Below, piece after piece: positions 53,921 through 63,000 of a stretch of 64,000 nt of DNA; position 1 is the stretch's first letter; every line of letters starts with the position of its first letter. Source of the stretch: AAA164-E04 sp014239995 (lineage in GTDB: Bacteria > Verrucomicrobiota > Verrucomicrobiia > Limisphaerales > AAA164-E04); NCBI GenBank assembly GCA_029247315.1, contig JAQWLM010000002.1, positions 208,345 to 272,344 of the forward strand, given 5' to 3'. The position numbers and the translations under genes are program-made. The notes under the pieces are model-generated. The model did no database searches, was not told where the DNA came from, and saw nothing but the letters and a program-made list of their open reading frames with translations.

Positions 53921-55750
53921 ATGAAGCAACATATTCGTAATATCGCCATCATCGCCCATGTCGACCATGGGAAAACCACCTTGGTGGATTGTCTCCTGAG
54001 ACAATCTGGACTGTTCCGTGAAAATCAGGTCTTGGAGGAACGCATGATGGACAATATGGACCTTGAAAGGGAAAAGGGCATCACCATCAAGGCCAAGAAC
54101 GCCTCCTACCGCTATGACGACTGCCACGTCAATATTGTGGACACGCCGGGCCACGCGGATTTCGGGGGCGAAGTTGAGCGTATCATGAACATGATCGACG
54201 GCGTCATCCTGGTGGTTGATTCCGTGGAGGGTCCCCAGGCTCAAACCCGCTTTGTGCTCAAAAAAGCATTGGAATGCGGGGCCAGATCCATCGTGGTTAT
54301 CAACAAGATCGATCGCGAAAATGCGGCACCTGAAGCGGTGCTCGACAAGGTCTTCGACCTTTTCCTGACGCTACAGGCAAGCGACGAACAACTTAACTTC
54401 CCGGTGGTGTATGCCAGCGCCAAGGAAGGCATTGCGATGAATAGTCCCAAGGAAAAGGGGACGGACATGAAGCCTCTTTTTGAGGCCATCGTAAAACATA
54501 TCCCACCTCCTCGCATCCAGCAGTCAGACACGTTCAAGCTCCTGATTGCCAATCTGGACTATTCCGATTACCTGGGAAGGATCGCCTTCGGAAAAATTGT
54601 TTCGGGGAGTATCAAGCTTGGAACCAAAGTATATCGTATCCAGGGTGACGGAACCCAGAGTACGGGTAAGGCAAGTGCGATTTTCCATTTCGACGGCATG
54701 AAACGCATCCAGGTCGAAAGCGCCACTGCCGGAGATATCATCGGCTTGACGGGATTCGAACATGTGGAAATTGGCGAAACCATCACGGATAGCGATGAAG
54801 CCGAGCCTTTGCCTTTTGTTCCGGTGGATCCGCCCACCATCTGCATGCAGTTCGCGGTCAACGATGGCCCCTTTGCAGGTAAGGATGGCAAACTGGTGAC
54901 CGCCCGCCATATTCGAGAACGCCTGATCCGCGAGACACGCACCAATATCTCACTGCGCGTCAATGAAACAGATGCTCCCAACATTTTTGACGTCACCGCC
55001 CGTGGGGAAATGCAGATCTCCGTTCTGGTGGAACAAATGCGTCGTGAAGGATACGAGGTATTGGTCTCACGTCCGGAAGTCATTTATCACAGGTCGGAAG
55101 ATGGCAAACTGCAAGAGCCCATCGAGAAACTTTTCCTGGAGACACCCCAGGAAAACATGGGACCTGTCCTTGAAAGCCTTGCAAACCGTAAGGGGGACAT
55201 TCAGAACATGGAGCATCGCGCGGATACCATCCTGATCGAGGCCTTGATTCCCATGAGGGGACTGATCGGCTTTGAATCCGATCTGGTCAACATTACTCGG
55301 GGCATGGGAATTCTGAGCCATTTGTTTCACGCCTACGGCGAGGAACGTGGCGAGATCCTGACCCGAAAGACAGGCTCGCTGATCAGCACAGAGAATGGTG
55401 AATCCACCGCATACGCCCTTGACCAGGCACAGCAACGGGGAAAACTCCTGATCGGCCCGGGTGAAAAAATCTATGCCGGGATGGTCATCGGAGAAAACGC
55501 ACGCGACCAGGATTTACCCGTCAATCCATGCCGCATCAAAAAATTGACTAATTTTCGTTCATCTGGAGACGGCAAGGGCATTCAACTGGAACCTCCGATG
55601 CTGCTCAGTCTGGAAAAAGCCATTGAATTCATTGGCCACGATGAGTACGTCGAGGCGACACCACAGCACCTGCGCCTGCGTAAGAAAATCCTTTGCGAAC
55701 ACGCCCGCAAGCGCGCCGAGCAAACCCGCCAGGTCAAGGTCATGTCCTGA
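53921..55750 (+). CDS. typA: Ribosome-associated GTPase TypA/BipA
   Basis: A translational GTPase of about 609 residues, matching family length with the ATG at 53921 (MKQHIRNIAIIAHVDHGKTTLVDCLL); the open frame extends 117 bases upstream without similarity. G1 AHVDHGKTT, G2 ERGITI-like region in DLEREKGITIKAKN, G3 VDTPGHADFGGEV and G4 INKIDRENA are present. TypA-specific C-terminal sequences include GRGEMQISVLVEQMRREGYEVLVSRPEVI and the C-terminal KANNLRSSGxDKxxxLxPP-like KLTNFRSSGDGKGIQLEPP. It acts on the ribosome in stress and cold adaptation and subunit assembly. Confidence 0.96.
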   Translation: MKQHIRNIAIIAHVDHGKTTLVDCLLRQSGLFRENQVLEERMMDNMDLEREKGITIKAKNASYRYDDCHVNIVDTPGHADFGGEVERIMNMIDGVILVVDSVEGPQAQTRFVLKKALECGARSIVVINKIDRENAAPEAVLDKVFDLFLTLQASDEQLNFPVVYASAKEGIAMNSPKEKGTDMKPLFEAIVKHIPPPRIQQSDTFKLLIANLDYSDYLGRIAFGKIVSGSIKLGTKVYRIQGDGTQSTGKASAIFHFDGMKRIQVESATAGDIIGLTGFEHVEIGETITDSDEAEPLPFVPVDPPTICMQFAVNDGPFAGKDGKLVTARHIRERLIRETRTNISLRVNETDAPNIFDVTARGEMQISVLVEQMRREGYEVLVSRPEVIYHRSEDGKLQEPIEKLFLETPQENMGPVLESLANRKGDIQNMEHRADTILIEALIPMRGLIGFESDLVNITRGMGILSHLFHAYGEERGEILTRKTGSLISTENGESTAYALDQAQQRGKLLIGPGEKIYAGMVIGENARDQDLPVNPCRIKKLTNFRSSGDGKGIQLEPPMLLSLEKAIEFIGHDEYVEATPQHLRLRKKILCEHARKRAEQTRQVKVMS

Positions 55751-55828
55751 CTGGATCGCACACAGGAAACTCCCCTGCTCCATCTCGACATGCCAGGAGT
55801 AGATGTCCTTGGAAAATGCCACACGGCC

Positions 55829-58800
55829 TCATTCCACTGGGTCAACTGCTGGGGACGTCACCTTGAGAAGATACTCTCCGCCTCGATTTTGGCGCATCGA
55901 GGTAGCACGTAATATGTATGCCTGTTTGGGTTCCAAGGCATATTCCAGGGTGGAGCTGTATGGTGACTCCGTTGCAACCGGAAGCGTCCATGCCAGGATT
56001 TCCTGCAATGGGGCTTTCATGACATATACCTCTGGCAAAAAGGAATCACTGCGGATATCGACCCGAATCTTTCTGCCATCCTCACTTGCCTCAATCCAAT
56101 AATCCTGAAAAGAGTACCTCTGATCATATACCACGTAGTTAGGATCCAGTGTTCCCCTGACAAGGTCTCCTTCAAGCAAATCCCCCATCTGGAGTATGGG
56201 AATGATCTCGGTCTTCGAGGTGATACGGTAAGCACCCGTTCCCTGACCGAAAAACGAAGTGGCCCAGATATGCGCTCCTACCCCATTCGGGGAGGTGAAG
56301 AAATCAAGTTGTGACTTGCTGACTCCAGCACTCATCGCTCCAAAATCATCGTTCTCAGCCAGGATCTGTCCTGTTTCCGGGTTCGCGAGGAATAACATGG
56401 TATCGATTTCAAAGGCATTGCGCTCGCTCATCTCCACCTGCCAGCGCATGGGATGTTCTGTAGCACCTGCGAGGTATACATCCCCCAGGAACTGATTCGG
56501 CAGGGTATCATCACCAACCTCGATTTTGGCAGACACATCGACACCCCCTTCCAGGTCGAGGACCTTGGGTTCATAGATGGGAAGTGGCACTCCTTCCACA
56601 AGGCGCAACCGGTAGGTGCCCAGGGTTTCTCCAAAGGTATTGGATGAAGCACTCGCCAGAACCAGCAGGTCGACACCAGCTGTTGCTCCGGCCAGGTTAT
56701 ATTGAATCAATGCGTTGGGTTCCATGAAATCTCCCTGACTTTCGTCCAGAACAATCCCTGTCTCAGGATCCAGAAGACGCAGATGGGGGTTGAATTTTGA
56801 GGCTTCCATGGTGAGGGTCACCATGCCGGTTGTCGCGGGCGCCTCGATGAAATACAGATCGCCTTGAGCCACGGTGGTCACATTCACCTGAATCAAGTCA
56901 TCCCCCTTGCTTAATTTCCCGGACCATGCTTCATCCAGCACCAAGGGACTTGCCGTAGCCTCGAGGATCGGCACGGTTGGGGCCTTCTGCACACTAAGCA
57001 CGTAAGTTCCCCGTTCACCGCCCATGGATGAAGTTGCCACGGCATACAACTTTTCCACACCCCAAAAGCCCTCGGTGGCAGGTGCAATGAACGCGACTTG
57101 TGCGTCGAGTTCCGAGTCAAAATCATCATTGTAAACCAAGGGAAAGGGAGGATCTCCCAGCCCGTATTGTGCGCCATCAATGACCTCCAGTTTGGCATCG
57201 AACTCAGGCGATTCCAACCGGATGATGAGGGGGTCGCCCGTGTTCCATCCCTGGATCTCGAACACGTCAGCGACCCTGTCCGGAACGGGTTCAAAATCCA
57301 TGAACGAAATATATCTGGAGTCTTCATCTTCAAGGACGCCATCACCCACCTTGGAACCCACCTCCAGAAAATCGATGGAGCCCCCGTCCTGAGGAGGTGC
57401 CTCACTGGCCTCAATGCTCAGGGTATAGCTCCCCGTGCCACCCCAGGGCGAGAGCACATGAATGATCCATGCCTCACCTTCCCGCCCAGGCGCAAGGGTC
57501 AAAGACGGGTCATGACCATCCGCGTCGTCATTGGATGCCAATAGCTCACCCGTATGCGCATCCAGGACAACCAGAGCCGTGTCGAGGTAGGACGACTGCG
57601 AGGTTTGAACGCTGATATGAAAAGCCTCACCGAGAGAACCTTCGGAAAAAAGGTAACTGTCGGTTGGAAGGCGGGATCCATACACATGATCGAGCATGGG
57701 ATCACTCTGCGACAGGGAACCCCGTTTTTTTTGATCCAATGCCAGAGTACGATCCGGAAGCTGCCAAAGCGTGACAGAAAGGGACCCTTCCTTTCCGTTG
57801 GCACCATGGACGCGAAGCATCCGCTTGTGGGTGGAATCCGCAGTGAACTCAAGAAAAGCACGATCCGATGCAACCGGGTCGATGTCAGAGGTGGCGAGCA
57901 CCTGTTCATCGGAATCGATCAGGGCAATAACGGGAGACACCGTATCGGAGCTCACCCTCACACGCGTAAGCGCCCCTTTCTTGAGCTGGTTCAAAACCAG
58001 TATCCTGCCCGGGACAGTCGCGGCCGGGAAGGCCGAATCCGGGATTACCTGAATGTCGGGCAAGAGCCGGAGGGTCATGGAGGACCATGGGTTGATTACC
58101 GTTTTAAAGGGCCAAAGTCCACGGGAGAGCTTGGGATGCATCTGAAAAAACTGAGTCCCATCGACGTTATTCACGACCGGCAGGGTAAACCGTTGGAGTG
58201 GGCGGAACGTATGATCTGTCACTGTCTGTTGGAGGACTGCCTCGCGGGGCACCGCTTGCCAGGTGACAAGATCCCGGGACTGTAGAAAATGGTAATGCAC
58301 TCCCTCTGGAACCTCAGGCACCTCCATCCCAATGCGCATGCCCAGTCCCTCCCCCTGAGTGGCTGGCAGCATCCTTACACGGGATCGTGGAATGGAATCG
58401 ACACCCAACGGATCTGAGGAAAAGGCAAATTCGGCCAGGTTGTGCCACCCATCCCCATCCGTGTCCGCCCACATACCACGCACCTTATGGGTCGATTGCC
58501 ATTCAAAAAAAACAGGATAAATGTGTTGAAGAATCCAGTCGTAATGAGCTGAAACACGCACATAGATTCCATAACCTGATGGCCGCCCGCATCCATTGCC
58601 GAAACTGGTGACACCAGCGAGCATCCACGCCTGCTGCTCCTCGTTCATAACCAGCAAGGGTCCACCGCTGTCTCCCCAGCAGGTATCCACACGCCCTTTC
58701 AAGTAACCCGCAGCCATCATGCCCTCACCGATGGCATAGCCATAGGATGCATTGGCAGTACGGTTGGACACCAGTGGCACCCTGGCTTCACGCAGATGAG

Positions 58801-59404
58801 GAGGATTCTCTGGCGCGCTCACCGAGAAACCTTCACTGGTGGCGCCCCAGCCAAGGATGGTAGCCTCTTTTCTGGGAGCAGTCAGGCTGGCATCGTGTGT
58901 CAGGCCCACGGGAACCAAATCCTCCACAGGCCAGGCCAGCAGCAGCAGGGCAAGGTCCTCGCCATCGGGATGTAAAATGATTTCCAGGACGGGAACTTGG
59001 ATGGCATTGGTCAGGTCATTTAAATCAGATGTTCCAAGCACGACCTGCAGCGCCTCCGGCTTGAGGGTTCCGGATTCCATCTGGTTTTCCACACAGTGTG
59101 CCGCAGTGAGGACCCACTGCGGATGAATCAAACTGCCTCCACAGAAAAAACCCTCCTCCAGATTCTCGTTCTGCGAGGCAACCAAGGCGGCCATCCATGG
59201 CCTTTGAACCTCAGCGATATATCCACCAACGATCTGCGGCCGAAGTGACTCCGAAAGGGCACTTGGTGTCGAAACACCAAAAAATAAAGCAAGGAACCAA
59301 CAAAAGGAAATAGCCTGATAAACGCCTCGCCCTGCATTGAATCCATTACATTCACCATGATACGCCCATAAAGAAACCGAGAGTCCCTGTCTTTTCCCAT
59401 TCAT
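55829..59404 (-). CDS. Secreted trypsin-like protease with multiple PPC domains
   Basis: About 1191 residues from the ATG at 59404. The signal peptide is AISFCWFLALFFGVSTPSALS. The trypsin domain (residues about 58-310) begins IVGGYIAEVQRPWMAALVAS and has the triad His in VLTAAHCVE, Asp in DGEDLALLLLAWP and Ser in CWGDSGGPLLVM. A type 3-like calcium motif, DTDGDGWHNLAEFAF, follows. The remaining 750 residues hold about six beta-sandwich repeats of PPC type, each with patterns such as DTALVVLDAHTGELLASNDDADG and a GxYxLxV ending. PPC domains are usually secretory or substrate-binding. It has no anchor; it may be released. It is convergent with typA. Confidence 0.9.
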   Translation of the reverse strand: MNGKRQGLSVSLWAYHGECNGFNAGRGVYQAISFCWFLALFFGVSTPSALSESLRPQIVGGYIAEVQRPWMAALVASQNENLEEGFFCGGSLIHPQWVLTAAHCVENQMESGTLKPEALQVVLGTSDLNDLTNAIQVPVLEIILHPDGEDLALLLLAWPVEDLVPVGLTHDASLTAPRKEATILGWGATSEGFSVSAPENPPHLREARVPLVSNRTANASYGYAIGEGMMAAGYLKGRVDTCWGDSGGPLLVMNEEQQAWMLAGVTSFGNGCGRPSGYGIYVRVSAHYDWILQHIYPVFFEWQSTHKVRGMWADTDGDGWHNLAEFAFSSDPLGVDSIPRSRVRMLPATQGEGLGMRIGMEVPEVPEGVHYHFLQSRDLVTWQAVPREAVLQQTVTDHTFRPLQRFTLPVVNNVDGTQFFQMHPKLSRGLWPFKTVINPWSSMTLRLLPDIQVIPDSAFPAATVPGRILVLNQLKKGALTRVRVSSDTVSPVIALIDSDEQVLATSDIDPVASDRAFLEFTADSTHKRMLRVHGANGKEGSLSVTLWQLPDRTLALDQKKRGSLSQSDPMLDHVYGSRLPTDSYLFSEGSLGEAFHISVQTSQSSYLDTALVVLDAHTGELLASNDDADGHDPSLTLAPGREGEAWIIHVLSPWGGTGSYTLSIEASEAPPQDGGSIDFLEVGSKVGDGVLEDEDSRYISFMDFEPVPDRVADVFEIQGWNTGDPLIIRLESPEFDAKLEVIDGAQYGLGDPPFPLVYNDDFDSELDAQVAFIAPATEGFWGVEKLYAVATSSMGGERGTYVLSVQKAPTVPILEATASPLVLDEAWSGKLSKGDDLIQVNVTTVAQGDLYFIEAPATTGMVTLTMEASKFNPHLRLLDPETGIVLDESQGDFMEPNALIQYNLAGATAGVDLLVLASASSNTFGETLGTYRLRLVEGVPLPIYEPKVLDLEGGVDVSAKIEVGDDTLPNQFLGDVYLAGATEHPMRWQVEMSERNAFEIDTMLFLANPETGQILAENDDFGAMSAGVSKSQLDFFTSPNGVGAHIWATSFFGQGTGAYRITSKTEIIPILQMGDLLEGDLVRGTLDPNYVVYDQRYSFQDYWIEASEDGRKIRVDIRSDSFLPEVYVMKAPLQEILAWTLPVATESPYSSTLEYALEPKQAYILRATSMRQNRGGEYLLKVTSPAVDPVE

Positions 59405-59603
59405 ATGCGAGCCACCGTAAGGCCAATGTCCAAACAGCATCCATTACAATCACGGGGCTTGTTTGGAATACCTACAAGACAGGAAGGACATGCTCCTGTG
59501 GCATCATGCAAACATAGGTGATGCAATTGCCTGCCACGAGGGCAAACAACCATCAAGCCTGTGAAGCGCGGAGTGCACCGCAATAGAGATAATATGTTTT
59601 CTT

Positions 59604-60107
59604 TCAAGAAATTTTTCGCCCACAACTCTCACAAACGCACATCAAGGCAGACAAACCAAAATCATTGCCCAGGGGGATGCCCCACTCTCCTGAAAGCCGC
59701 GTCACAAACCCCCTGGATTCTTCCTCTGCCGTATCGCCAAATGAGGCGGCACAGCCGGGCCACCTCATATTCAGGCCGTCAGGACCGGTGAAACGACACA
59801 GGGCGTGGGAATCACCTGAGTGGGTGACCAAACGAATGGCAAATGAATCCACCCTTCTACGGTCGCCAACAATAGGGTGATACGAGTAGTCGAGATGGGA
59901 TAATTGATCCCTGGGAACCACGCGTTCCTGCATTCGAAGCCAACCTTTCCTGCATGGGACAAGCAGCAGACCGCTTTCCAGATCAATCACGATATCCCTG
60001 TTACCCAGGATAAAAGAAAAGCTACGTGTCAAGAAACCGGCATCAAAATGAAGCAGCCTTCCCTCTTGTCGAACGCGATGATCGCAAAACCGCAATTGTA
60101 TTCTCAT
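59604..60107 (-). CDS. Hypothetical protein with PH-like fold
   Basis: A 167-residue protein without close identity. The pattern NRDIVIDLESGLLLVPCR, ERVVPRDQLSHLDYSYHPIV and DSFAIRLVTHSGDSHALCRF resembles a PH-like or DUF3592-type small beta-domain, with three strands and a turn. The C-terminus has a Cys cluster (MCVCESCGRKIS). There is no signal peptide. The codon pattern looks coding and it has sensible internal structure, but I cannot name a family. A 487-base gap separates it from the histidine kinase gene on the same strand. Confidence 0.5.
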   Translation of the reverse strand: MRIQLRFCDHRVRQEGRLLHFDAGFLTRSFSFILGNRDIVIDLESGLLLVPCRKGWLRMQERVVPRDQLSHLDYSYHPIVGDRRRVDSFAIRLVTHSGDSHALCRFTGPDGLNMRWPGCAASFGDTAEEESRGFVTRLSGEWGIPLGNDFGLSALMCVCESCGRKIS

Positions 60108-60594
60108 GTATCCTTGACTGTGTAGGCGTCAAGTTCAGGCTATGTTCAAGGAACCTCTTACACATTTCCATTATATTTTCAGACCTGAATTATAACGCCG
60201 GAAATCCGACTGGAAGACGATGGAGCATTTGCAAGCCTCCCTTTCGATCTCCTGAGAGCCAGCGTTGCTTCGGACAGTCTTTAACGCCTTGTCAGGCAAC
60301 CCGAGGTGGGCCCTGTGTAGAGCACTCTTAGCGGTGCGAAAGTCAACCATTCGAACAAATCATAACACAGCCTCAGAGCACCACATCACGCCATTGTTGG
60401 TAAAATCTCGATTTGAGGTCTAAATGAAATCGATACGAGGGATATTTTATGGATCCTGGGTAACGATTGGGAAATCGGCTGAAGCATGGCACGGGATTAC
60501 ACCCATTGGCTTCAAGGTCAGGCTGCTTGCCCGTCTATTACTGATCGACAACAGTCTCGGGAGGCCATTGAACATTCTGATCAGAACCGACCAC
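60108..60594. other. Intergenic region without a recognisable gene
   Basis: These 487 bases lie between the PH-like protein gene and the histidine kinase gene, both on the minus strand. A small plus-strand open frame (60424-60624) shows no protein family features, and a minus-strand frame that runs on into the kinase gene is an out-of-frame shadow. There is no response regulator gene, which might be expected after a kinase, and no clear terminator. Confidence 0.4.
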
Positions 60595-62088
60595 TTATTG
60601 CTCGTCAGTTTTTGTCCCGGATAATACAGGAAAGTAGACCTCAAAGGTGGTACCGACGTCCTTGCGAGACCGGATATGTAATAGACCACGATGGCCCTTG
60701 ACAATACCTGCCACGATAGAAAGGCCAAGGCCACTGCCTTTTTCGGGTGGCTTGGTCGTAAAAAAAGGATCAAAAATGCGATCGAGGTGCTCGTCATCGA
60801 TACCCGTTCCCATATCCTCGAATGTGAATCGTGCGTAGCGGCCTGGCAAGGCACTGTTTGACTTGAGCAGCATGGAGGCAATCATGGCCTGATCAAGATG
60901 AAGTTCATCAAGCCGCAGGGTGATCTTACCGCCATTGGGCATGGCATCCTTGGCATTCACACAGAGATTGACAAGCAACTGGTCGAGCTCCGTTGAGTTG
61001 CATTCAATACTGCACGCACAGGCCTCATAATGGCAGTCCATGGAAATGTTGGACGGCAGGCTTACCTTGATCAGCTCAACGGAATCATCGATGATCAAGT
61101 GGGCTCGCGTTGGCTTCTTTTCGCCCTTGGTTCCCTTAACATAACTGAGAAGTTGACGGACCATTTTTGCAGCCCGGTCGGAGGATTGTTGAATGCTCTG
61201 AACAAGTTCCTTGGGCTCCACGTTGGCAAGGGAAAGCATTTCAGCCGACATCGTGATGGGGGTAAGCGTATTGTTGAGATCATGTGCTAAACCACCCACC
61301 ATGGTTCCCATGCTCTCGAGCCGCTGGGCCCGGGCCTTCATCTTGTGAGACCTGTCAACCAACAAGGATTGAAGGATCATTTTTTGTACCGTCCTTATTC
61401 GATAGAATTGCACAATAATCGTAAGGATGGTTGCAATCACCATTGCAAGAAGAAAATGCAAAAAATGCTCATTCACTGGCAAGCGACTTGCGAGGCTGCA
61501 CCATCCAAAAAAATTCAGACCCGCGAAAATGGTAAGGCACTTGAAGCAATTGAATAAAAGACCTGCCGCAAGCACCAGCAAAACGAAGTTGGTCGTTTCA
61601 CGCAAGTCTGGCTGCATATGGGAATGGACAAGAGCGTTGGTTAGGCAGATGAGTCCCATCATCATGGTGACGAGCTGAATAAGTTCGTTACGGATCAAAC
61701 CCTTGCGTGAAGCTAAGCTAATGACAAAAAATAACATCGATGAAAAACAAGCAAGGCTCACCATCACCCACCGAATGGCATCCTCCAGGACAAAAAAATG
61801 CAGGATGCAAAAGAGCAGGTAAACACATGAAAGAACAAGACTCGTGTAGGAAATGCCTGATAGCTGCAGTCGATAGTCTTCATTATTGATAGCCGTGCGG
61901 CATTCCGAGGAAGAGCACCAAGGGTCTGCCTCGTCAGCTTGAATCAAGGAAGGGGAAGATTGAGTTGAATGGACTGTATGCATTCGATGGCTATCGATAG
62001 GCTCAAGGCGAAAAAAGTTGGCTTTGAACCATCCCCTCATCAACACAACATTATCATGCACCCAATCACAAGCTAAAAAATTCATCAC
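60595..62088 (-). CDS. Membrane histidine kinase
   Basis: A 497-residue sensor kinase. Residues about 75-240 carry six or so hydrophobic helices (YTSLVLSCVYLLFCILHFFVL; WVMVSLACFSSMLFFVISLAS; LIQLVTMMMGLICLTNALVH; HFLLAMVIATILTIIVQFY). The dimerisation box is MGTMVGGLAHDLNNTLTPI with phosphorylation His. The catalytic domain has N-box VNLCVNAKDAMPNGG, FEDMGTGIDDEHLDRIFDPFFTTK and GSGLGLSIVAGIVKGHRG. No periplasmic sensor domain or receiver is visible; no regulator is adjacent, so it is an orphan here. The start is uncertain: ATG at 62088 or 61983 (MHTVHSTQ). The phhB-like gene lies 70 bases upstream on the same strand. Confidence 0.88.
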   Translation of the reverse strand: MMNFLACDWVHDNVVLMRGWFKANFFRLEPIDSHRMHTVHSTQSSPSLIQADEADPWCSSSECRTAINNEDYRLQLSGISYTSLVLSCVYLLFCILHFFVLEDAIRWVMVSLACFSSMLFFVISLASRKGLIRNELIQLVTMMMGLICLTNALVHSHMQPDLRETTNFVLLVLAAGLLFNCFKCLTIFAGLNFFGWCSLASRLPVNEHFLHFLLAMVIATILTIIVQFYRIRTVQKMILQSLLVDRSHKMKARAQRLESMGTMVGGLAHDLNNTLTPITMSAEMLSLANVEPKELVQSIQQSSDRAAKMVRQLLSYVKGTKGEKKPTRAHLIIDDSVELIKVSLPSNISMDCHYEACACSIECNSTELDQLLVNLCVNAKDAMPNGGKITLRLDELHLDQAMIASMLLKSNSALPGRYARFTFEDMGTGIDDEHLDRIFDPFFTTKPPEKGSGLGLSIVAGIVKGHRGLLHIRSRKDVGTTFEVYFPVLSGTKTDEQ

Positions 62089-62158
62089 CCCCGAGCTTGG
62101 CCTCCAGGAAAATCAAAAGAGGCTGTCGAGCTCTTCATACAACCTTCAGGAGCTACTC

Positions 62159-62455
62159 TCAACGCCCCCTGGCATAGATCGACTCGATTTCTTCCGCCAA
62201 CAACAGGTCTTTTGAAGTCACCTGATTACCTGCATCGTGCGTGGTCAGGCTAAGTTCAATACGATTATAGACGTTGAATAGCTCAGGATGATGATTGGCC
62301 TTCTCACATGCGAACGCCATCTCGGTGATAAAACTGATGGCCTCCGTAAAACTCGAAAATTGATACTGCCGCGTTACCTTGTCTCCAAGGAACGTCCAGC
62401 CTGTCAATCGAGCCAAGGCCTGGTGGATTTTATCTGGACTCAATGCTTCACTCAT
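62159..62455 (-). CDS. phhB: 4a-hydroxytetrahydrobiopterin dehydratase (pterin carbinolamine dehydratase)
   Basis: A 98-residue protein from ATG 62455. The family signature is visible: ACEKANHHPELFNVYNRIELSLTTHDAGNQVTSKD, with the two His and the Tyr-Asn of the active site. GWTFLGDKVTRQYQFSSFTEAISFITEMAF is the conserved helix-strand region. It dehydrates the carbinolamine formed by aromatic amino acid hydroxylases and may also moonlight in other ways in bacteria. No phenylalanine hydroxylase gene is in view. It precedes the histidine kinase gene by 70 bases and may be cotranscribed with it. Confidence 0.93.
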   Translation of the reverse strand: MSEALSPDKIHQALARLTGWTFLGDKVTRQYQFSSFTEAISFITEMAFACEKANHHPELFNVYNRIELSLTTHDAGNQVTSKDLLLAEEIESIYARGR

Positions 62456-62966
62456 GGACTGCATACTAAAGACAAGTCAACCGAGATGTCGAACAAAGGG
62501 TGTAAGGGCCAGAGCTTGAGGGAACCAAATGCCGTGGTGATCAGGTCCATCGTAAAACAGGGGTAATTCTATGGCAATGGGTTTGAGAAGGCATATCAGG
62601 ACATGGACAACCGACAAGAGTAACCGAAAGCTGAAACAAACTCGATACGAGAGTCACAGCGAATGGGGTGCAAGTAAAACACGGACGCTCATTGGCCCAG
62701 TGGCCTCAATGAACTAATGCGGAGTGATGAGGGTGATGGTTTTACGACAACAGTCCAGAGTCCACCACCGAGGAAGGGAAGTCATAACGATCCATCTCAG
62801 TTTCAATCCATCGATTTGCGTGGTTATGGATTTTGGAAATGATGGAGAACTTGGGGCAGCCGGTGATGCATCAATTTAGCAATGGAATCATTATCTCCTC
62901 CGACATCAAGAATCTTTGAAACCACTCCTGGAACCACCAAGATAAAGGTCGCAAATACCGCGAAAA
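62456..62966. other. Intergenic region without a recognisable gene
   Basis: These 511 bases separate phhB from the divergent DUF1552 gene. DUF1552 genes are usually preceded by a DUF1592/DUF1588-type cytochrome gene; I see no such gene here. Short frames (for example 62820-62919 on the plus strand) read without family similarity. No terminator, tRNA or strong hairpin is visible. Confidence 0.45.
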
Positions 62967-63000
62967 ATGACATCCTTGCCCCATCAATCCCAGCAAAACA

